64,000 nt of DNA. Source: Amphiura filiformis. Taxonomy: Eukaryota; Echinodermata; Ophiuroidea; Amphilepidida; Amphiuridae. The notes under the pieces are model-generated. The model was not told the origin of the DNA and ran no database searches. It saw only the letters and a program-made list of their open reading frames with translations. Made by a program: the position numbers and the translations under genes. The stretch lies in assembly GCF_039555335.1 (NCBI RefSeq), contig NC_092639.1, positions 35,135,293 through 35,199,292 on the forward strand, written 5' to 3'. Positions 23,701-33,720 of this stretch are shown one piece after another. Positions within the stretch are counted from its first letter, which is position 1, and the number at the start of each line of letters is the position of its first letter.

Positions 23701-26700
23701 AAAAGAACTTGACTAGCTTAACACATTATCCAAATATACACATTGTAATTCTGATTTACGCTTAAGAGCTGATTGTCTTTGTTAAAGTAACAAAGTCTGG
23801 TTGCATTATTATTGGAGTAGCATTCTGTTATTTCTCTGTTTACTGCTTAGACAATGAACACTATTTCAATGTTAGATTGGTTAGGGACTTGAGTTTAACA
23901 CCAAAAAAGAGCACAGTTCATTTCTTTGAGAAGCGGTTATGGCATCCCAGAGCAGAAGTTGCACAAAATGATCACTTTATGGTCCAATGGCATGCCAGGC
24001 AGTCTTTGCCAGTACATGGTGCGACTGTTAGAGGGTGCTACTGCATTTTGAGTGGAGGCATTTTGTGTAACTAACTGGTTTGGTTGACGACTTTGGAAGT
24101 GATAAACCAACGCATCATATTTGCCAGAGTCAGTTGAAATCTTTCTTTTTTATCAGTTTGAAAAAAATATATATATATTTTCTGAAATATTGTTATCAAA
24201 AAGCGTTGGGAGAAAGGGGGGAAAAGTATGATATTGATTTATTTGTGAAAGATTTCAATTGAGTTTGGCAACACATATTTTAAGAGATGGACATGGATAG
24301 CCAATAGATCAGATCAAAACCAAGTAATTCATGACAAATGTACGTAGGCATACATGATTGGATTGTGCGCATGATCAATGTCAATGCAATTGGGGGAAAA
24401 AACCCCGAGAATGCAGTTTATCATCATGTGTTGTTTTTGTTTTGATTATTGCCCGGGGTGAATGAAAGTGTACCAATTTCTTCGACATGTACATTGCTAT
24501 AGATCTTAATCTGTTGTCCAACTCTTAATTTTTTTACGATGTGGCTACATAACGTTGACAAAGTTTTCAACCCCCTGTTCTGGGGACTCTTTTCAAAAAA
24601 GTTAACTATGCCCTTTGTTGTCGTTCTTCGTCATCGATGTCTAAAGTCTTCGTCTTCGTCATCGTGATTGGAATCATTTGATATGTTTATTCCCATTATC
24701 AGGTTATTGATCACTCTGCACTCAGCAATTCGCACTGGGCAGCTTTTTGTGTGTTTAAAAAAAATATTATTGTTATTATTCAAAATGCAGCTTTTAGCAG
24801 GGTTTGTAGGTTTTTTTTTTTTTTAAACTTAGAAAGCATGTAGCCTTCATTATTGCTATCATCATCAGTTCTTATTACAGGTTAATATGCTATTATTTTG
24901 TCATCACTCACGCTTCCACCAAGGTGATCAAACAAATTATTTCATAGCAAACAAAGTGAAATGCGAGTTTGTTGCTTGTTATGTTTGCCTCCATGTCGCT
25001 TGATGCTTTTTTTTGTTGAATTCACAGCCGAAAGCAGCCTACAAAAAGCATGTGCTATTACAGGCCAAATGTTTGTGACAAATAAAATCCATTATTTATG
25101 TTATCAATAATATATATTGAACACATGGAATGTCATTAACACGGGACACATTTCGTTCCTTGGTTCTCCCCTTTTTCTCTTCTACTCTCTCCCACTATAC
25201 CCATACACATTTTTTATGGGTACACAGGTCAAGAAGTCAACCAACATACCTCTCTCTCTTCACGGACATCTCCTCTGGAGGGAGTTCTTCTTTGCCGTGG
25301 CATGCAACAATCCAAATTTCGACACAATGACTGGGAACCCGATATGCGTGCAGATTCCTTGGTCGAAGAATCAAGAGGCCTTGGATAGGTGGACAGAGGT
25401 ACGTAAGAGAGTAGTTTCTGCATTTTATGGCTATTTACCTTAAATGAAAATTTGATGGAAAATTAAAAAAATGTTACTCTTGGACATGAATGGAATAAGC
25501 AAGGAACTTGTAAATCCTTTTTCAGGGGAATTTTTCCATTTGGTGGGAAATTATCGTCTGTGAAATAAAGAAATGGTTGAAAATTGAGTGATGTTCCCGG
25601 GAAATACACATTTTTCCAGGCATGCTCTTGTGTGTAGCCCGGTAGGCATACGACATATTTAATTCCTGCATATCGTAAACAAACAGGCCATTACGATTGA
25701 TTATTTAAAACACTACTTGTAGAACTGACAAATCTAAGCTTGCCAGGTGCAAAAATGGTGAAATAATCTGGAGGTAGTCCCTACATGCGAGATATACAGA
25801 GTGTAGAGGTCTGTAATCGGTGCAGAGATTTTATTTTAAAAAGCGCCCTCATATGCAACTAGCCATGTATAAATCTTGTTTATAATTTCAAATATTTGAT
25901 GATTCTTTCATTTACAGGGTAAGACAGGCTTCCCCTGGATTGACGCAATCATGACACAGTTGCGCCTAGAAGGCTGGATACATCCGTTAGCCAGGCATGC
26001 GGTGGCTTGCTTCTTAACTAGGGGTGATCTCTGGATCAGTTGGGAGGAAGGAATGAAGGTAAGATATGACAAAACGATGCACTAGTAATGACATATCCTT
26101 TACAAACTTCTTGTTAAAAAATCCTGATGAAAATTGGAATATGCTCACTCCAGAGGCAAGTTTTGAAATGGAATTGTTTTTATTTTTAAGCTCTACATGT
26201 TGTAAGTTAGTATGAAAAAAGTAATACTTTAGAGATGCTACCCCTACCCTAGAGTCTAAGATATCTTACACACTGGCGTGTCCAGGATCTTTTCATGCGG
26301 GGGCTCAGACCCTCTTTCAGATTTATGCGGGGGGCTTAATGGCTAAAATCGCCAAAAAACGGCTTATTTTACATGATTTTTAACAAGGGGAGAGGGGGGG
26401 TTCAGCACCCAAAGCCCCCCTGGACACGCCACTTTTACACTTTCCACAGTGCATTTTTTCTCTGTATTAATTTGCTCTTCAATGCAACATGGGTCGATAG
26501 TGACAAAAAAATACCCCAATTAACAGAGCTCATTCAGATCTTGCAATTGAGGTATTTGTTGTCACTATCGACCCATGTTGCACTAGATAACAAATCAGTA
26601 TAGAGAAGAAATGCATTGTGGGAAGTGTAAGATATGTTCTCTGGCACTACCCCCTTAATTTAGCCACTCTGTGCATGGGACCTACCTGTGAACAAAGATT

Positions 26701-28763
26701 AACCATGTTTACTTTGTGTGCTATGCAGGTTTTTGATGAGTATTTACTGGAGGCCGACTGGAGCGTCAATGCAGGCAATTGGATATGGTTGTCTTGCAGC
26801 TCTTTCTACCAGCATTTCTTTCATTGCTACTGTCCTATCAAGTTTGGAAGGCGCACTGATCCAAGCGGTGATTATGTTAGGTGAGTTGACTGAAATGCGC
26901 ACATATTGCCTGCCCTTACACACAGACACATCGCCACCTTTGCGAGGACACCAAAGTTATAACGTATGTCCTCAGAATGGCAATGTGCTGTCAAAAATGT
27001 CCTCTGAATAAGTGTTTAATACAGTCCTCTGATGAATAGAATAGGAGGTTTGTGTATCACACAGTGTATGTATGATACAAGTCCATATTATATAATTCTT
27101 ATAGCCGTGCTCCAAACTTAATTTGTTAAGTTCACCATAACCTTAAATAATACCAATATCCCATTACAGCACACCATATTTTGAAACTTGTCAATTAAGC
27201 TAAATTAAGCTTAATTAAGTTAAATTAAGTGATACACCTACTATAAGGTGAATCCTTAACTTAAGGGGACATTTGTGAAGTTTTGCACCATGAAATATTT
27301 GGTTTTGGCCAATATTAGGCATCTCCAAAAGATCCATTTTTGAGTTGTACTATTAATATTCTTGTTTTTTAATCTCTATTTTCATAGGAAATATTTACCG
27401 ATCTTAAAGGATTATCCCACAGAATATATCTTTGAACCTTGGACAGCTCCAGCCAGTATTCAGGAACAGGCAAAGTGTGTCATTGGTAAGTGAAACATAA
27501 CTTAAAGTGTAAGGCAAGGCCTCAGCCAGCTACAAGGTGGAATTTGGATGATTGCCATAGATGCCCTGCTCATGGGGGGGCAATTGGAGGCAAGGATCCT
27601 AACTGGGGAGGGGGTATATGCCTCCCACTGCCCTTCTGGTTATGCCACAGAGGCAGGGTATAATTGACGTAGGATGGACACTACTCATTCAGCATATATA
27701 ATGGGAAAGATGAAAGAAAGGAGAGTGAGATAGAGAGATACATAATTTATGATAGCAAGCAGTAAAGCCCTTGCTCATCAACGGTCTCTGGGGATGTGTT
27801 TCTAACACCAGTTAAAAATTAACCTCACACTTTTCCTTTCCATTTCAGGTACAGACTATCCATACCCAATGGTGAACCATGCAGAAGCTAGTCATGTCAA
27901 CCTTGAGAAAATGAAGAAAGTCTATCAGGAAATATCACAGTACATTGGACCAGGTACGTTGTTTAATCATCAGGCTGACACCCTTATCTTGAAAGTGGAC
28001 AATGATGTAAAAAAAAGTATCTCCTGAAACAATATTGATATCCACAGCACACACATGGATCAAAGAGTTTAGACCAGGGGAGTAATGACTGAATGCTTGC
28101 ATGTCCCTCGGGCCTGAAAAAAAGTGCGGTCATATAATGCAAATAATTCTCATTTCCATCGGTCGGGATAGGTTAACCTCTTCAATTCTGATAGCTGCAA
28201 ATTTTACCTTAAGCCCAAGATATGGAGTACAAGTGTTTGTACCCAGCACATTCAAAGTTCAAAGGTCTTGTTTTGTGAGTGTATAAACATCAGGGCTCAA
28301 GAACTTTGTCCTGATATGTTTGACATCCTAGTGAGCATGTGTAGATTATTATTCTACAATACTTACACCCAACACAAATGAATCAACACATTTTTTTTCA
28401 TTTCAATTTCTCTTTACAGGTTTACTTGCTGCTGTACCTAGTTCAAACAACGATTCAGGTCCTGTGCCTTCTGAGAAAGGTCGTGTATCGACCATGGCAA
28501 CAGAACGTAGGCAAGACAACACTACCACTGTCAGTGCAATAGAATACAGTAGAACCAGCAGTGTGGATCAGAGTTGTAATATGGTGTTGCCGCATAGCTC
28601 TCGTCAATCTATGTATTCCACTGGGTCTATACCATCGGGGTCTATACCATCAGGGTCTATACCATCAGGGTCTGTACCAATGTCAAGTAACACTCCGTTA
28701 TTAAGCAGTGCTAGCTATACCAGTCCGAGCACATCGAGTTTACACAAGTTCCGTCGAAAGTAA
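14551..28763 (+). CDS. cry: Animal cryptochrome (CRY1/2-like), 3' nine exons, 5' part missing
   Basis: Nine exons join in phase to give about 475 residues: 14551-14735, 15592-15680, 17483-17623, 25228-25398, 25918-26058, 26729-26880, 27388-27485, 27849-27953 and 28420-28763. All use GT-AG introns (363 to 7604 bp). They cover the end of the photolyase-related domain, the whole FAD-binding domain and a Ser/Thr-rich tail. The electron-transfer Trp triad is present as IPW, ISW and GNWIW, equivalent to Drosophila CRY W342, W397 and W420. The residue four before the last Trp is Asn (VNAGNW), as in vertebrate-type CRYs; Drosophila-type CRY has Cys416. Motifs such as [28 protein letters not shown] and [16 protein letters not shown] are CRY1/2-like rather than (6-4) photolyase. 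Vertebrate-type CRYs repress CLOCK:BMAL1 in the nucleus. The N-terminal third was not found in the window. See the separate note on a second frame in the tail. Confidence 0.93.
15592..15680 (+). CDS. cry: Cryptochrome exon (GGETEA motif)
   Basis: The acceptor is CATTTAG and the donor GTAGGT. The Gly codon is split across the junction, after which it reads [20 protein letters not shown] and RLDRHLERK, the conserved FAD-domain entry helix. It ends in phase 0. Confidence 0.93.
15780..17300 (+). repeat. 32-bp minisatellite in a cryptochrome intron
   Basis: About 47 units of ACTCTGGATGAAGTAGAACT plus ACCTCTGATAGC run nearly the full length of the 1.8-kb intron. Some units are 30 bp, lacking CT. 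Variants (GATAAC, GACAAC, GATAGTATT) recur in the same order at 16445-16625 and 16775-16955, a higher-order duplication of about 330 bp. The 32-bp period is not a multiple of three and open frames across it are short, so it is non-coding. Confidence 0.95.
17483..17623 (+). CDS. cry: Cryptochrome exon ([10 protein letters not shown])
   Basis: This exon has 47 codons, phase 0 at both ends, acceptor TTAG and donor GTAGGT. It reads [20 protein letters not shown], then [20 protein letters not shown] and LAELYQK. The TGL-PYL-FGCLS stretch is a hallmark of the FAD-binding domain of CRY/photolyase proteins. Confidence 0.95.
17624..20383. other. Cryptochrome intron, first part, no further gene seen
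   Basis: This is the left part of the 7.6-kb intron (17624-25227). It contains AT-rich sequence, a poly-A run near 18632-18650 and a C/G homopolymer patch at about 18050. No conserved coding motif was seen on either strand. Confidence 0.6.
20384..20555. mobile_element. Palindromic MITE in cryptochrome intron
   Basis: The left arm GGTATTCAAGTTGAAATCC and following CTCTGGAAGACA pair with the right arm TGTCTTCCATAGGGGG and GGATTTTAACTGGAATACC. The inverted arms are about 80 bp with a short spacer. Confidence 0.7.
20834..21287. mobile_element. MITE with AGCTCACGG inverted termini
   Basis: The terminal inverted repeats are AGCTCACGGTTGTTTGATG (left) and CATCAAACAGCCGTGAGCT (right). Internal complementary pieces (TGGCGCTATTTA and TAAATAGCGCCA) indicate a larger, decayed palindrome. 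Confidence 0.78.
22062..22105. repeat. Short hairpin
   Basis: AGTGAAATATAAAG and CTTTATATTTCACT form perfect 14-bp arms around a 16-base loop containing GTCGTCGAC. No poly-T or gene context suggests a terminator role. Confidence 0.7.
22594..22706. mobile_element. Small inverted-repeat element in cryptochrome intron
   Basis: ACTCATTTATGCCAA at the left is mirrored by TTGGCATAAATGAGT at the right. Partly complementary sequence lies between them (CCTCAGCG-like and GAGGGCC), giving a MITE-like body of about 113 bp. Confidence 0.6.
22710..25227. other. Cryptochrome intron, distal part, no gene seen
   Basis: AT-rich non-coding sequence with simple TTAGG-like words at about 22950-23150 and a GGGGGTACTACACCCC word at about 23395 typical of repeat ends. 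No supportable exon was found before 25228. Confidence 0.55.
25228..25398 (+). CDS. cry: Cryptochrome exon (first triad Trp)
   Basis: This exon has 57 codons, phase 0, acceptor ACACAG and donor GTACGT. It encodes [20 protein letters not shown], then [20 protein letters not shown]. The Trp of IPW is the outermost member of the electron-transfer triad. The open frame extending upstream of the acceptor is intron sequence read through, not coding. Confidence 0.95.
25918..26058 (+). CDS. cry: Cryptochrome exon (FAD pocket, ISW)
   Basis: This exon has 47 codons, phase 0, acceptor TTTACAG and donor GTAAGA. It reads [20 protein letters not shown], then [20 protein letters not shown] and SWEEGMK. The most conserved FAD-contact helices and the middle triad Trp (ISW) are here. 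Confidence 0.96.
26256..26634. mobile_element. MITE (outer) with nested insertion, in cryptochrome intron
   Basis: The right end AATGCATTGTGGGAAGTGTA pairs with the left TTACACTTTCCACAGTGCAT. Inside them, CAACATGGGTCGATAGTGAC is mirrored by GTCACTATCGACCCATGTTG. The left terminus is split by the element at 26272-26434. Confidence 0.78.
26272..26434. mobile_element. MITE (inner) with TTACAC target duplication
   Basis: Inverted ends TGGCGTGTCCAG and CTGGACACGCCA bound a 163-bp element. It is flanked on both sides by TTACAC (26266-26271 and 26435-26440), the apparent 6-bp target-site duplication from insertion into the outer MITE's terminus. Confidence 0.75.
26729..26880 (+). CDS. cry: Cryptochrome exon (third triad Trp, FAD Asn)
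   Basis: The acceptor is ATGCAG and the donor GTGAGT; it starts in phase 0 and ends after two bases of an Arg codon. It encodes [20 protein letters not shown], then [20 protein letters not shown] and [10 protein letters not shown]. The Asn in SVNAG is the flavin-N5 neighbour position that is Cys in Drosophila-type CRY. Confidence 0.96.
27388..27485 (+). CDS. cry: Cryptochrome exon ([10 protein letters not shown])
   Basis: The acceptor is TTCATAG and the donor GTAAGT. It completes the split Arg codon and reads [20 protein letters not shown] and [13 protein letters not shown]. This is the conserved end of the FAD domain (EPW-AP and CxIG). Confidence 0.95.
27849..27953 (+). CDS. cry: Cryptochrome exon (C-terminal helix)
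   Basis: The acceptor is TTTCAG and the donor GTACGT. It reads [20 protein letters not shown] and [15 protein letters not shown]. The final amphipathic helix corresponds to the vertebrate CRY helix that contacts PER and FBXL3 (known for mouse CRYs, inferred here). Confidence 0.94.
28420..28763 (+). CDS. cry: Cryptochrome terminal exon (tail, first frame)
   Basis: The acceptor is CTTTACAG. It continues [20 protein letters not shown] and then about 95 Ser/Thr-rich residues to a TAA at 28761-28763. Four 15-bp units (GGGTCTATACCATCA-like, 28623-28680) encode a SGSIP repeat. CRY tails are poorly conserved, so similarity cannot confirm the end. The stop may be premature, because a different frame continues with tail-like composition to 29031. 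Confidence 0.8.
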
Positions 28764-29031
28764 CTATACCCCGAGCTATCACCTTGCTACTACTTCTACC
28801 ATCCCAATTACATCTACTCCGTCAAATTACATGGTGACCGCCACAGGTGATATGGTCATCCCCAGTCACCACTACGCACTAGCCTCTGAAATACCTCAGG
28901 TGACCACGTATACTGATACGGTACTCACGTCCAATCTGGACACTATAAATTACACACCTTTGCGTATGGACAGTAGCAACCCTTTGTTAGGGTTAATGCA
29001 TCCGCATAAGAACCAATTTCAGTATCACTGA
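28705..29031 (+). other. Possible frame-shifted continuation of the cryptochrome tail
   Basis: The +1 frame opens just after a TAA at 28702-28704 and runs to TGA at 29029-29031. Its composition (Thr, Ser, Pro, Tyr rich, e.g. PSYHLATTSTIPITSTPSNY) resembles the preceding tail rather than random AT-rich 3' UTR. It could be the true C-terminus joined by a one-base frameshift between 28705 and 28763 (assembly error, allele or real mutation), or chance. Sequence beyond it to 30764 shows no other gene. Confidence 0.45.
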
Positions 29032-30764
29032 TAGAAATCAGTTATTACTAGGTTCATTGTACAGATTTGTTATATGGTGCCACATGACGAACACAGGGTG
29101 TTTTTTTTAGTTTATTATAGACACCAGCAGTCAACAAAACAATTTGAAATTAACCAGTTGTAAGGAAAGTTGGAACAGTGTAGTAAACATGATACATGTC
29201 TGTGTTTTGTTTGCTGCATGTCTATGCAGTAAGAAAAGCCTATTACATTAGTTTGATGATAAGATGGAGATCATATTGAGTATTTGTATCCAACAAATAC
29301 ATATATGCTAGGTACAGGGGTTATTTCGACCTATTTGTGAAAAAATATATAACAAATTGAGAAAAAAAAATCTCAGGAAAAAAGCTTCAAGCAGGATTTA
29401 ATTTTTTCTTGGGGAGCAAAATTGTATTCCATTTTGAACGTTGTGGTGCAATTTCATCAATTTGAAGTGCAGTCTCAAAACAATCACAAGGACAATTATG
29501 TAGAACACTGAGTATTCAACACAGATATAAATAATGATAACGGCTGTGAAAATTAACACACATGCACAAACGGTAACAAACAACAACAACCGCATCGCTC
29601 GAGATCATCGTTACAAACTTATGCTGGCCTTAAGTATATCTTTTTTTGTGAAGAATTTCATTGCCTTTTTCAAGATCGACTGGACTGGAAAATTACGTAA
29701 AACATTTTTAGCAACTTTTATGAGGTTACATTTTTGTTCAAATTATTGAAGATTACATAAGGCCTTGTTTGGTCTAGGAATAGTGCTACTTCTCTGAGGA
29801 AATTCTATGAACCTTGGGGATATATAGCCACCACTTTTGGTGTCCATGTAATGTTTTTACTGTAAATCGATATTTGAATTAAAAATATATAATTATAATA
29901 TAAAAAAAAAGATATGGTATGATCAAGTCAAATCAGTAATATGCTCCTGCAGATATGTATGGTCCTTCTGAACATGTCATTGATGTGTACTCAGCAAGGC
30001 AGTAGTATGCCCCATGTCATTACCCCTCCGGTTTTCAGACATTGCCGGACCACACAATCAGAAAATAAATGGAGCAAAAAAAAAGAACCAATCGCCACTG
30101 GTGGCAAGAATTTGCGCCAAAGTTCACTTTTCAAAGTAGCAATATGGTACTTTACAATATAATAGTAATGGAAAGATATTAGTGCAAATGTTCTGCTGCG
30201 CTAATAATTGTGACAAATAATGATATCACAGACATAACATCTATCTCCTAATTTGCATATAGCTGCCATTCATCCAGCTAGCTCATTTGAATCCCTGGTC
30301 TGTGATTGGACCAGGTATTTATATGTGATGTCACACTAGTCACATACTACCACGCTATTATGCGGTGTTCTTGCATTCTGAAAGTCATGCAGGCTGGAAA
30401 TTTGGCATAATACTGATAAAACTTTATCATACCACATAATGATGTGATTAAAAAAAAGTTGTAATTTATTTGTGAAAGCTGTTCCACTTTCCTATTTATC
30501 CATTACTGTTTGTGATTTTAAAATTGCACTATGGCGGTACTTGTAATTTGATTGAAACAGTGATTTCCTGTGATATTAGTGTTTATTTTTGTAATGAAAA
30601 AGGAAAATTTAATCCAAAAAAAATTGTGTTTATAGTGATCTTCCATTGTTAAATGTGTGACTATTGGGAGATATGAAATCTTGATATGATGTAGCCTTAT
30701 CCGCAGACTTGAATGTTGGCAGTCAGGATCCACATACAGCACTGTGTTCAGGATTTTGTATAGA
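29032..30764. other. Probable 3' UTR and intergenic DNA
   Basis: AT-rich sequence with no splice-supported frame. It is the expected location of the cryptochrome 3' UTR. An AATAAA at 30064-30069 exists, but nothing singles it out as the polyadenylation signal. Confidence 0.45.
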
Positions 30765-31027
30765 CTATAGTAGAAATTTCAATTGAATCAACACAGCCTG
30801 ACATAATGTGGCGATTTTTTTGAGTACACTGCGCCACGTACGCCAGCTTGTGCGATTGTGTGTGAGTATAACGCGGAAGCGTAACCATGCCAATGCATTT
30901 GTGATTGGATAGTTACTTAGTATTATATCCAAGGTTATGCGTTGGCGTTGTAGTTTGAAATTTGAGATAAACGATCACGGTTGGATCGAGTACAGCTGTG
31001 TTCATTCAATTGAAATTCCCGCTATAG
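30765..31027. mobile_element. MITE with CTATAG inverted ends
   Basis: The left end CTATAGTAGAAATTTCAATT and following GAATCAACACAG are mirrored at the right by CTGTGTTCATTCAATTGAAA and CGCTATAG. Total length is about 263 bp. Confidence 0.78.
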
Positions 31028-32880
31028 TCACAATAGAATGTTATGTGGAGTCGATGAATAATGTGGGCAGGACTGCAAGTCCAAGAAGCTAAGCTTTCCC
31101 ACAGTCTTGTGTTATGAATTAATTAGGTTGTGCCTAATGTGATACTGGGTTTTGATAGAGGCTAGTAACTTCTAAACTAGATTGCACTTTTGCAATATAA
31201 TATTGAAGTGAACTCTATGGTCCAGATGTATAATGTTTTGTACTATACTCTTGAAAGAGGCTAAAGGGTTTGTGTTTCAAGAAAAAAAAGGAACATTTTG
31301 TTGATGCACAAAGTTAATATGTTGATCTGTTATCACAACTTCATGATATTTGAATTTTGGTGAGCAGTATTTATTCATTGATAAATATAGAATTGTAGTT
31401 AAGGAAGATACCAAAATTTGCCTTATTTCTGGGGACTTTGACATTGGAGTTATATATCTTTGTGTAAATTTGATGGATGAGTGGGGCAAAATGGCAGTTT
31501 TGCTTGAACTTCTTCCAAAGGCTATGCTCCGTCCGCATGGAAATGATACAGAATTATGTTTTAACATCAATCATTCACTGTGAAATATGGTGTTACTTTT
31601 GGTAAGAGATATCAAATTTGTGGTGGTTCCCATACATCTTGGTGCTGCACTACAACAGATCAGTTGGGAGTATGAGGAGAGATAACAATCTCAAGGGACC
31701 AGCGTAGAGAGATGCAGGAAATATCAAGGGATGGAAACTCAAATTTTGCCTATTGTGAGTGACCTCTTGGCCAGGCCTTGCATTCCACTAAGAATGGGTT
31801 TGTAAAGAGATGGTATGGTGGTATTTATGTATGTTGAACTGCTAGAGGCAGTGGTGCCCTCTTGGCCCTATAGAAATTTGAGAGAATCTACCTCATTAGT
31901 TCAAAATTAAGTTTCAGGCATCTCTCTTGCTGTTATCAAAGTCATTCCTAAATGTTACTCACTCCGATGCAATACAGCAATGTTATTGGTAGAATGTGAA
32001 TCATGGTGAACAGATAACAATTGTCAATTGTATAATTTTCGAGATATTATTGGGAGGAATTTTATCAGATTTTTATTGTGAAGTGCATATCATATGTGTT
32101 ATTTTAAGGTGCTATGTCTGATAACCAAAGCTATAGGGTATTTTAATTATGCAAACTAATTTATAGTTCAATTATTGAAAAGTAACCTGTTTATGTATTA
32201 GTTAATTAAAATATCATTGACCGTCCAGAGGTGGGATTTGAAGGCATAGGGGTCAGAATTAAGCATACACTACCTTAAAATTATGATAATAGCAGAAATC
32301 ATCATTGAAATTTAAAAAAAAGAATACCAATGAAATTTACCTTAGCCTTTGTATGTCAGACAAAGTATCTTCATTGCCTTTAAATTTTAAACATTTATGC
32401 CCAAGGAGCCAACATGATTTACCTCAATTAAGTAAGGTATAATACATGTAGGTTTATAAGGACATTTCAAGCTATGCAACTGTAAACTGATGAGGAAACA
32501 ATATTCAGAAAAAAAAATTAAAATTAGATGGAAGATTCTCTAGAATTTCCTGTTCTCCATATCATCTTGTTTTTTCTTAATTTATTGTTTGTTTTCTTAA
32601 TTTTTCTCATTTCAACAAAAAAGATGAATTGGAGAGTGATTCTTTGCTTGGATACAGAAATATAAGTAGACTGCAATACAACAAAATTGCCCATTGGAAG
32701 AATTGGTGAGGAAATGATGTTTCTAGCTATTTGTGCCAGTTTCATGGATGTAAGTTTTCCAGCAATTGCTCAATGTCAGGCATTTTGCTGGTGTTTTGGG
32801 TAATTTTCTGCAATTGGGTCACTGATGCGATTCACAGTTTTTGGCAAATTTTGAGGCATTTTACTTAATAGCCACTTGCA
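31028..32880. other. No gene seen
   Basis: AT-rich sequence. Short open frames on both strands (for example 31277-31583) lack recognisable motifs, splice partners or composition different from the background. Confidence 0.5.
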
Positions 32881-32884
32881 TCTC

Positions 32885-33720
32885 TGTGTTAACCATGAAG
32901 AAACTTGACTATTATATTAACATTTGGAAATGGGATAGACTTCTGTTTTAGGGATAGACTTCTTTTTTAGATTTTTCCAGCTCTGACTTTGTTTAAAATG
33001 TTATGTCTAGATATTTGTAGCAGTTCTTGTTAACCAAGAATAATGTTTATGCTTATTTACATTTGGAAATGGTGTGGACTCCTCTTCAGGAGTTTTTTAG
33101 CCCGATCTTGTTTCCAACTTCTTTATGTTATGTCTGTTAGGCCATCTTAATTAAATAGTTTGTCTCAAACTCCCCGCGCACATTAATACAATTGCCCGCT
33201 TTTTTGCGCATTATTCCCGCTAAAGTAAAAAATAAAAAAAACTCAAAAAATCCTGCAATAACATATTGCTTTGAGACAAAGTATTAAATTGATTGGTGAG
33301 TGAGGAAGTAATTTTTTCCAGTCAGGATATTTAAAGCAGTATTTGTTAACCAGGAAGAAACGTGGCCTTATCTACATTTGGAACTGGGAAGGACTTCTTT
33401 CCTAGAACATGTTTTATGTTATGTCTGTTATTGATGAGTGAAGAAATAACGTATCCGATTAGGAGTTCTTGTTAATCAGGAAGAAACTTGACGTTATGAA
33501 GGACTTTTCTTCAGCCTAACATTGTTTCAAATGTTTGTTACTTCTATTATTGGCGAGTGTGGAAATTAGCTTTTCCCTGCAATGTATAGCAGTTCTTGTT
33601 AACCAGGAAGAAACTATACCTTTATATTTTCTACATTTGGAAAGCAAATTGGGAGGACTTCTCTTTCAGAGTTTCCATCCCTAACTTTGTTTTAAACTTG
33701 TTTATGTTTTTATGTTTAAA
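32885..33720. repeat. Ancient degenerate tandem repeat, about 126-138-bp unit
   Basis: Five diverged units share GTTAACCAGGAAGAAAC-like and TACATTTGGAAATGGG-like words followed by GGACTTCTCTT and TTATGTTATGTCTGTTA. Anchors fall near 32889, 33027, 33346, 33472 and 33598. The long gap between units 2 and 3 is explained by an inverted-repeat insertion at about 33140-33290 (AGTTTGTCTCAAA and TTTGAGACAAAGT). Confidence 0.7.

Noticed and set aside
25117-25227. N-terminal part of an open frame before the cryptochrome exon
   Set aside because: The frame continues upstream of a good acceptor at 25226-25227 without CRY similarity, so it is intron read-through.
14551-28763. (6-4) photolyase rather than cryptochrome
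   Set aside because: Key stretches ([34 protein letters not shown]) fit CRY1/2, and a long Ser/Thr tail follows; photolyases lack this tail.
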